Assembly (NCBI GenBank): GCA_022573605.1
Contig: JACZTQ010000021.1
Coordinates: forward strand, 1-20,339
Direction of reading: 5' to 3'
Length of the DNA stretch: 20,339 nt
DNA from: Pseudomonadota bacterium
GTDB taxonomy: Bacteria > Pseudomonadota > Alphaproteobacteria > Rhodobacterales > Rhodobacteraceae
Shown here: positions 14,832 to 20,339 of the stretch, piece by piece
Layout of the letters: each line of letters begins with the position of its first letter
Position numbering within the stretch: position 1 is the first letter of the stretch
Translations under genes and position numbers: made by a program
The notes under the pieces: generated by a model
Seen by the model: the letters and a program-made list of their open reading frames with translations, nothing else
Database searches by the model: none
What the model was told of the DNA's origin: nothing

Positions 14832-15668
14832 TCAGGTCAAGCAGGGATGCCCAACTTCTGGCCCAACCCCCGGTAGATTCAATGCTTTTAACAGCTCGCG
14901 CACTTCCTGGCGGGCGGCGACATGGCTCATGGTCAGGGGGATCGGGCCGTCCTTGTCCAGATCCAGCAGCGTCAGCCCGGTCAGGAACAGCTCGCGAAAG
15001 ATCACCCGTTCGGAGAATCCCGGCACGATGCGAAAGCCGATCCGCTGCGAGAGCTCCGCCATCACCGTGCCGACGCGGCGCTTGTTGCGCGAGTCCAGCA
15101 TCGCCATGCGGTTGCGCAGCACCACCCAGTCGATCGGGCTCTCGCGCCGGGCGGCGCGGCGCTGGCGGGCGGACCAGACCAGCTCGGCATAGATCGACGG
15201 CCCCTTGACCTTGCCGGTCACCGGATCGACCCGGCCCAGCAGGTCGAAATCGATCAGGCTGTCGTTGATCGGGGTGATCAGGGTGTCGGCGGCGGCATGG
15301 GCGGCCTCGGACAACGCCGTCACCGCGCCCGGGGTGTCGATGACGATGAAATCGCAGTCGCGCGACAGCTCGGCGACGGCCTCGGCGAGGCGGCCGTGAT
15401 CCGCCGCCGCGGCCTCGCCGCGCAAGGCCGCGCTGCTCGCGGTGACGCGGAGCCGGCGCGGCATGAGCAGGGCGGCGCCGCTGCGCTTGGCGTGGGCCTC
15501 GCGGTTGTCGAGATAGCGGAACAGGCTCTGCTGGCGCAGGTCGAGGTCGAGCGCGCCGACCCGGTGGCCGGCCCCGGCCAGGGCGACGAAAAGCTGCATC
15601 GCCGTGGTCGACTTGCCCGAGCCGCCCTTCTCGTTGCCGAGAACGATGACATGCGCGCGATCACCCAT
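14832..15668 (-). CDS. mipZ: MipZ, ParA-type ATPase that positions the division site
   Basis: 278 aa. Deviant Walker A, KGGSGKST (14-21), with the signature lysine of the ParA/MinD class; ALDLDLRQQSLFRYLDNR follows, as in Caulobacter MipZ. DFIVIDTPG is the Walker B region, and the MipZ-specific stretches DSLIDFDLLGRVDPVTGK and IDWVVLRNRMAMLDSRNKRR are well conserved. In Caulobacter, MipZ dimers form a gradient from the ParB-bound poles and inhibit FtsZ polymerisation so that division occurs at mid-cell. The ATG at 15668 has GGGAG upstream. An intrinsic terminator after rpmE lies just before it, so it should have its own promoter. It is absent from gammaproteobacteria, a good lineage marker. 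Confidence 0.95.
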   Translation of the reverse strand: MGDRAHVIVLGNEKGGSGKSTTAMQLFVALAGAGHRVGALDLDLRQQSLFRYLDNREAHAKRSGAALLMPRRLRVTASSAALRGEAAAADHGRLAEAVAELSRDCDFIVIDTPGAVTALSEAAHAAADTLITPINDSLIDFDLLGRVDPVTGKVKGPSIYAELVWSARQRRAARRESPIDWVVLRNRMAMLDSRNKRRVGTVMAELSQRIGFRIVPGFSERVIFRELFLTGLTLLDLDKDGPIPLTMSHVAARQEVRELLKALNLPGVGPEVGHPCLT

Positions 15669-15700
15669 CGGCCGGCCCGCTCCCGCTCATCGCCAGACAA

Positions 15701-15726
15701 AAAGCGCGCCCGTGCGGACGCGCTTT
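15701..15726 (-). terminator. Intrinsic terminator of rpmE
   Basis: On the minus strand AAAGCGCG, a 10-base loop with further CC/GG pairing, then CGCGCTTT running into TTTTTGTC. The 8-bp stem with a U-tract 30 bases past the rpmE stop is a convincing intrinsic terminator separating rpmE from mipZ. Confidence 0.85.
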
Positions 15727-15755
15727 ATCACCGCCTGTGGCCCACGGGCCGGGGT

Positions 15756-15977
15756 TCAGAAGCCGAAGCCTTGGAACTTCTTCTTGAACTTCGACACCCG
15801 GCCGCCGGTGTCCATCAGGCGCTGGGCGCCGCCGGTCCAGGCCGGGTGCGCGCTGGGGTCGATGTCGAGCTGGAGGGTGTCGCCCTTCTTGCCCCAGGCC
15901 GAGCGCATCGGGATCTCGGTGCCGTCCGTCGTCTTCACCGTGATCTCGTGATATTCGGGGTGGATATCGGCTTTCAT
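15756..15977 (-). CDS. rpmE: 50S ribosomal protein L31, zinc-independent form
   Basis: 73 aa: begins MKADIHPEYHEITVKTTDGT and ends SKFKKKFQGFGF, with the family's HPAWTGG (44-50). The ATG at 15977 has AAGGAGCC at good spacing; in-frame codons further upstream translate the tandem-repeat region and are not part of the gene. It contains no cysteine, so it lacks the CxxC zinc site of the C+ type. This is the normal alphaproteobacterial form. It has its own intrinsic terminator, and its leader is unusual in carrying an 11-bp tandem repeat. Confidence 0.95.
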   Translation of the reverse strand: MKADIHPEYHEITVKTTDGTEIPMRSAWGKKGDTLQLDIDPSAHPAWTGGAQRLMDTGGRVSKFKKKFQGFGF

Positions 15978-16092
15978 CGCGGGGCTCCTTGGCGCCGGTC
16001 CGGCGGCGGCCTGATGGGAAAACTTGGCGCTGTATAGTGGAAGCCCCGGCCCGGAGCAAGCCTGCAATCGCGGCCCTTCGGCCAAATCCGAC

Positions 16093-16180
16093 GGGCCTGA
16101 TTTGGGCCCGATTTGGGCCCGATTTGGGCCCGACATGGGCCCGACACGGGCCCGACATGGGCCCGACATGGGCCTGCTAC
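16093..16180. repeat. Eight-copy 11-bp tandem repeat
   Basis: Eight consecutive units of GGGCCCGAYWY run from 16093 to 16180. Units 1-3 end ATTT (ATTT/GATTT type), units 4-7 end ACAT or ACAC, and the last is degenerate. Each internal unit contains the palindrome GGGCCC, so one hexamer palindrome recurs every 11 bases, about one helical turn. It lies between prs and rpmE. The open frame through it (Gly-Pro-rich) is not part of a recognisable protein. Array length probably varies between strains. Confidence 0.92.
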
Positions 16181-16203
16181 GGGGATGCTTTTGGGGGGGG
16201 GCG

Positions 16204-17220
<1,017 letters not shown>

Positions 17221-17357
17221 GCTGTCCCCCCCCGGCCCCGCTTGGAGCGAGTCGGGCGCTTCTTAACAAGCCGCGCCGCCCTTGCAAAGCCGGCTTCGCG
17301 GTGCAGATAGTCCCCGGCAAACATAACCCGGCGACCACAATCGGGAGGCAATCGCCA

Positions 17358-17963
17358 ATGGCACGCATCGACTACTACTTTTCCGTTCTCAGCCCGTTCA
17401 GCTATCTCGCCGGTCTCGGGCTCGAGGAGGTCGCGGCGCGCCGCGGCGCGACCATCGCCTACCGGCCGATGGACATCATGAAGCTGTTCTCCGAGACCGG
17501 CGGTATACCGGTGCCCAAGCGCCACCCCTCGCGGATCGCCTATCGCAGCCAGGAACTGCGGCGCATCTCGGCCCGGCGCGGGCTGGCCTTCAACCTCCAG
17601 CCGGCCCATTGGCCGACCGACCCGGCGCCGGCCTCGTGCGCGCTGATCGCGGTGGCCGGGGCCGGGGGCGATGCCGGCGCGCTGGCGCACGCCTATCTGC
17701 GCGCGGTCTGGGCCGAGCAGCGCGACATCGGCGAGGCGGCGGTGGTCGCGGCGATCCTGGGCGAGAACGGCCACGACGCGGCGGCGCTGGCCCCGGCGAT
17801 GGCGGCGGCGGAGGCGACCTACCAGGCCAACACCGAGGCGGCCCTCGCCGCCGGGGTCTTCGGCGCGCCGTTCTACGTGGTCGGGGACGAGGTGTTCTGG
17901 GGCCAGGACCGGCTCGAGTATCTCGACGAGCATCTGGCCCGGGGCGTGGATTCGGGAGAGTAG
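17358..17963 (+). CDS. 2-hydroxychromene-2-carboxylate isomerase-like protein (DsbA/GST-kappa fold)
   Basis: 201 aa from the ATG at 17358, preceded by GGGAGG at 9 bases. It opens MARIDYYFSVLSPFSYLA, where Ser12 in SPFSYL is at the position of the catalytic serine in HCCA isomerases rather than a CxxC, so this is not a disulfide oxidoreductase. A helical insert domain follows. The end GVFGAPFYVVGDEVFWGQDRLEYLDEHL is the thioredoxin-fold cis-Pro region of the family. NahD-type enzymes isomerise 2-hydroxychromene-2-carboxylate in naphthalene catabolism using glutathione, but many homologues in non-degraders have unknown substrates. No other aromatic-degradation genes are nearby. It is the last host-type gene before the composition break. 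Confidence 0.88.
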   Translation: MARIDYYFSVLSPFSYLAGLGLEEVAARRGATIAYRPMDIMKLFSETGGIPVPKRHPSRIAYRSQELRRISARRGLAFNLQPAHWPTDPAPASCALIAVAGAGGDAGALAHAYLRAVWAEQRDIGEAAVVAAILGENGHDAAALAPAMAAAEATYQANTEAALAAGVFGAPFYVVGDEVFWGQDRLEYLDEHLARGVDSGE

Positions 17964-18018
17964 GGTGGGTTCTGCGAACCCACCGTCACGGGTGGTATGA
18001 TGAAGAATGGTGGGTTCG
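17964..18018. repeat. Hairpin repeat and interrupted second copy at the composition boundary
   Basis: GGTGGGTTC-TGC-GAACCCACC (17964-17984) is a perfect 9-bp hairpin starting at the stop of the isomerase gene. The arm GGTGGGTTC recurs at 18009-18017. A matching GAACCCACC would be expected to follow, but the sequence changes to AT-richer DNA instead. The second hairpin therefore appears cut at about 18018, marking the boundary. Confidence 0.7.
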
Positions 18019-19148
18019 GAGAATTCAGCGTTGCCAATAATTCTGGCGTGACAAAAATATTTTTTGGAAGTGGAAATCACGCTTACGTTGATGGGATCAA
18101 TTTTGGATTTAAAACGACCAGCCCGAATTCAGAGGTCCATGTTATAGGTGGTATCTGTGTTGAATCCTCTGATTCAAATTGCAGTTCTCCGAATGGAACT
18201 GTGATGGTTAGCGTTGGCCTGGACGCAGTAGGAGCCGTGGATATGGATTATGGCTCCGGTGATGTAACCGACCATAGATTCATCACGGATGGCACAGGAA
18301 ATTCCGAGATGGTCCTTCCCAACGATTCCATCGGACCAGCCGAGATTGATTCAACAACGGGAATTTACGATTTTGGAGATGTAACGAGTCTTGAAATTCC
18401 AAATGGAAGCGGTCCAAATGTAAGTGTTGAAGGACAAATTGAAATAACTACGGACGCTTATACCTCAACCGGGTCAAGTGGAACAATCACCTTCTTTTCA
18501 AATGGAAGAATCCATTACGTGGTGACCACCACCGGACCTCCTTCAGATAATAGTATTGCCAAGTGGGACAGTGCTTTAAATCAATGGAGTATTGAAGCGG
18601 ATGCGGGTGGAGGCGGGGATGATACGAATTCAATACGAACAATCACATGGGCTGGCCCAACTCTCCTGGCAACACGTCCACAGCAAACAGGATTTGACGG
18701 GATTGCAGGCAATTTTCAAAATGATGGATCGTCTATTTCAGTTCAATCAGCGGCATTTGACGACAGTGACGATGAATGTAGAGGTACAACATTCGATGTG
18801 CAAAGGGACACAGATACAACGGGAACAGTTACCTTCGACGTGGTTTGGTATTCCACTACGGCAACCTCCGGTAGTGTTCAGTGGTTCTTTTCTTGGGTGA
18901 ATTATGCTGAAGGTGAAAGTTGGGATCAGCTTTTAACTCAAGAAAGCGCCGCCTCTGATGCCGTCCAAGGGACTGTAAATCAAGTAACTCGGACCAGTTG
19001 GACGGAAACGATGTCAAATCTTGGATGGGAAGCCGGTGATGCGATAACAGGGTTCATATGTCGTGATGGGGATGGATCGGCAGGGACCGACGATATGGTT
19101 GATGACGCCCAGATACTTACGTTCACAATCGGGATACCGAGACAATGA
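17997..19148 (+). CDS. 5'-truncated phage tail-fibre/adhesin-like protein
   Basis: An open frame of 383 codons, but its first 7 codons (MMKNGGF) are host repeat sequence, so the true start is probably lost at about 18018. From GEFSVANNS onward the protein is Gly/Ser/Thr/Asp-rich and beta-like. NHAYVDGINFGFKTTSPNSEVHV (two overlapping pieces: NHAYVDG, then FGFKTTSPNSEVHV) recalls the GIGTTSP-x-LHV motif common in phage tail fibres and intramolecular-chaperone proteins. No active site is visible. The C-terminal half (from about 230) has two Cys and many aromatic residues, suggesting a separate globular beta domain. Codon use (AAT, GAT, GGA, TTT) differs sharply from the genes to the left. The stop overlaps the next ATG (ATGA). 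It is probably a structural or receptor-binding protein of a phage or related particle. Confidence 0.6.
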   Translation: MMKNGGFGEFSVANNSGVTKIFFGSGNHAYVDGINFGFKTTSPNSEVHVIGGICVESSDSNCSSPNGTVMVSVGLDAVGAVDMDYGSGDVTDHRFITDGTGNSEMVLPNDSIGPAEIDSTTGIYDFGDVTSLEIPNGSGPNVSVEGQIEITTDAYTSTGSSGTITFFSNGRIHYVVTTTGPPSDNSIAKWDSALNQWSIEADAGGGGDDTNSIRTITWAGPTLLATRPQQTGFDGIAGNFQNDGSSISVQSAAFDDSDDECRGTTFDVQRDTDTTGTVTFDVVWYSTTATSGSVQWFFSWVNYAEGESWDQLLTQESAASDAVQGTVNQVTRTSWTETMSNLGWEAGDAITGFICRDGDGSAGTDDMVDDAQILTFTIGIPRQ

Positions 19149-19822
19149 GAAAATTAATCGCCCTCATCCTTTGTCTGTTTTTAACTCCTGTCTATGGGGC
19201 GGGAAGTAAAGATTTTGCGACCGATCAGCAAGTGAATATGACCAATATATCATTGGCAAGCGGAGAGAATTTTACTATTGCCATATGGGTTTTAGCGGAT
19301 ACTTTGCCAAATCGTTTCGCATTTTCCATCGGGGCCGCCGCCACGAACCAGGGGCCGCATATAGGAAGTCATACTCAAGCCAATTGGAGATTTGGAATCT
19401 GGGGGGCCGGTCAAGCCGATGATGATACCGGCCATGAAACTAATGTTTGGCACTTTTTAATGGGTACTCATGACGGTACAGACGGCAGACTTTATATTGA
19501 TGGAATTTTACGTGCAACGACAGCCATGGCATTTACAGGGACAGACGGAACGGGTCGTCTAGGAACGCTGAATAATTTAGCGAGTGATTGGGACGGGCGC
19601 CTTAGTAACCCTCGTGTATGGAGTAAAGCTTTAAACGCCAACGAAGCGCAGATAGCCTATAAATGTAGAAATCAGCCGGTTCAGAATTTGATTGGCCAGT
19701 GGAGTTTGATGAACGATAACGACAATTATGAAGATATATCGAGGCTTGGAAATGATGGGACTTGTTCAACTTGCCCGAATAATTCACAAGACGGACCGCC
19801 TTCCAGTTGGTGTCAAGATTAG
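19145..19822 (+). CDS. Secreted LamG/concanavalin-like domain protein
   Basis: 225 aa. It has a classic Sec signal peptide, MRKLIALILCLFLTPVYG, with probable cleavage near residue 18-20. The body reads as a LamG-type jelly roll: NFTIAIWVLADT, NVWHFLMGTHDGTDGRLYIDG and WDGRLSNPRVWSKALNANE are the typical strands of the Laminin_G_3 fold, which binds sugars. The Cys-containing end (about 180-225: CSTCP and SSWCQD, plus YKCRNQP) may form disulfides outside the cell. The start ATG overlaps the preceding stop by 4 bases, indicating translational coupling. LamG domains are frequent in phage tail proteins, but a Sec signal on one is unusual. The signal could mark a secreted or surface glycan-binding protein. 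Confidence 0.75.
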   Translation: MRKLIALILCLFLTPVYGAGSKDFATDQQVNMTNISLASGENFTIAIWVLADTLPNRFAFSIGAAATNQGPHIGSHTQANWRFGIWGAGQADDDTGHETNVWHFLMGTHDGTDGRLYIDGILRATTAMAFTGTDGTGRLGTLNNLASDWDGRLSNPRVWSKALNANEAQIAYKCRNQPVQNLIGQWSLMNDNDNYEDISRLGNDGTCSTCPNNSQDGPPSSWCQD

Positions 19823-19829
19823 GAGGATT

Positions 19830-20207
19830 ATGAAGGTTCTGCTAATCCTGTGTTTATTCTCTCTCTCTGTTTTTGCTATTGACGGCAGTATTATTGAATC
19901 GAATCTCGATATCGCCGGAGGGTTCAGCGCTAATATTGAATCTAAGACAGCCGACTACACGATGCTTGTTACGGATCATGTTGTCCTGGCCAGCACAACC
20001 ATAGCCGGGCTTACCATTACCTTGCCCGCTGTATCCGGGGTAACAGGGCTCATTTACCATGTCAAGAAAATAGATGCCTCTGCCGGTATTATTACTATTG
20101 ACGGGAATGCGTCTGAGACGATTGACGACGTAGAAACGGCTACACTAACAACCCAATACGAATCTATTATGATTATTTCAGATGGAGCGGAATGGTGGAA
20201 AATTTAA
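19830..20207 (+). CDS. Secreted protein with phage-fibre-type beta domain
   Basis: 125 aa from the ATG at 19830, with AGGAGG just upstream. The signal peptide is MKVLLILCLFSLSVFA (1-16). The mature part matches a short domain often found in phage tail fibres and particle-surface proteins: ADYTMLVTDHVVLAS, LTITLPAVSGVTG, YHVKKIDASAGIITIDGN, ETIDDVETATLTTQYES and ISDGAEWWKI, each a predicted strand. In fibres this unit usually ends a long protein; here it stands alone behind a signal peptide. It lies 7 bases after the LamG gene and overlaps the next gene by 16 bases. Function is unknown; a surface-displayed adhesion or decoration module is an inference. Confidence 0.72.
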   Translation: MKVLLILCLFSLSVFAIDGSIIESNLDIAGGFSANIESKTADYTMLVTDHVVLASTTIAGLTITLPAVSGVTGLIYHVKKIDASAGIITIDGNASETIDDVETATLTTQYESIMIISDGAEWWKI

Positions 20208-20339
20208 ATCACTCTGAGATAAACTGGCCAAAACTCATCGCGGCCGGAAGACTCCTTGTCGGCAAACCCTATGTATTCGGGGCAGAAGTTAATCTTAGCG
20301 ATCCAGATCCAAGCCATATCAAAGCCATCGACTGTTCCG
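20192..20339 (+). CDS. NlpC/P60-family peptidoglycan peptidase, 5' part (runs off right edge)
   Basis: 49 codons visible from the ATG at 20192 (GGAG 5-8 bases upstream); the GTG at 20195 is an alternative start. WPKLIAAGRLLVGKPYVFGAE followed after about 12 residues by IDCS is the N-terminal pattern of NlpC/P60 cysteine peptidases, with Cys48 as the presumed nucleophile. The His and third catalytic residue lie beyond the window. Such enzymes cut the D-Glu to diamino-acid bond in peptide stems. In phages they occur in tail-tip proteins or as endolysins. It lacks a signal peptide, unlike its two upstream neighbours, and overlaps the previous gene, so it is part of the same operon. Confidence 0.7.
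   Translation, partial: MVENLNHSEINWPKLIAAGRLLVGKPYVFGAEVNLSDPDPSHIKAIDCS

Noticed and set aside
13457..15208. 583-codon plus-strand open frame across ugd and part of mipZ
   Set aside because: Spans two convincing minus-strand genes and has only GC-driven composition.
15978..16169. N-terminal extension of L31 through the tandem repeat
   Set aside because: L31 begins precisely at MKADIHPEYH with a good ribosome-binding site; the extension is a translation of the repeat.
16093..16180. Tandem array as a CRISPR
   Set aside because: Units are 11 bp with no spacers.
17358..17963. DsbA thiol-disulfide oxidoreductase
   Set aside because: The CxxC is replaced by a Ser-Pro-Phe-Ser-Tyr segment typical of the chromene-carboxylate isomerase family.

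Overview
The central part of this window (roughly 1.1-18.0 kb) is a GC-rich alphaproteobacterial chromosome segment. The signs are a MipZ-type division ATPase, the clpS-clpA pair, a polyhydroxyalkanoate phasin, a cysteine-free ribosomal protein L31, a BigR/SqrR-type persulfide sensor and short intergenic palindromes of the kind common in alphaproteobacteria. A Rhodospirillales-like host is a reasonable guess, but no rRNA or other marker fixes the taxon. No tRNA, rRNA or CRISPR array was seen.

Layout. (1) 1-656, minus strand: three tightly overlapping small ORFs with membrane or signal-like segments, compact like a virus or mobile element, function unknown. (2) 657-1131: non-coding, with a perfect 20-bp palindrome. 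(3) 1.1-3.2 kb: a polyprenyl-phosphate glycosyltransferase (GtrB/DPM1-like) converging on, and overlapping at its 3' end, a GtrA-like membrane protein that follows a SAM methyltransferase. This is a lipid-linked sugar/cell-surface module. (4) 3.7-6.4 kb: a BigR-type regulator, a TviB/WbpO-type UDP-HexNAc 6-dehydrogenase and a Crp/Fnr regulator with a perfect TGTGA-N6-TCACA site upstream. (5) 6.7-7.9 kb: a FAD/NAD ferredoxin-reductase-type enzyme. (6) 8.2-11.2 kb: clpA and clpS, the N-degron protease module. (7) 11.3-13.4 kb: a phasin with a readable promoter/operator and a strong terminator, divergent from a D,D-carboxypeptidase. (8) 13.5-17.2 kb, minus strand: ugd, mipZ, rpmE and prs, with an 8-copy 11-bp tandem repeat between rpmE and prs. 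(9) 17.4-18.0 kb: a DsbA-fold 2-hydroxychromene-2-carboxylate isomerase homologue.

At about 18,018 the sequence changes abruptly to AT-richer DNA with different codon use. The break falls inside the second copy of a host-type hairpin repeat. To its right are four co-directional, overlapping or closely spaced genes: a 5'-truncated tail-fibre-like protein, a secreted LamG-fold protein, a secreted protein carrying a phage-fibre-type beta domain, and the start of an NlpC/P60 peptidase. Phage-type adhesion modules with Sec signal peptides next to a wall hydrolase form the most unusual part of the window. Whether this is an insertion (prophage or island) or a chimeric assembly cannot be decided from sequence alone.

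The host genes connect loosely: two UDP-sugar dehydrogenases supply uronic-acid precursors, GtrA/GtrB and the methyltransferase would use or modify lipid-linked sugars, the carboxypeptidase and MipZ act on wall and division, and Prs, L31 and ClpAS are housekeeping.
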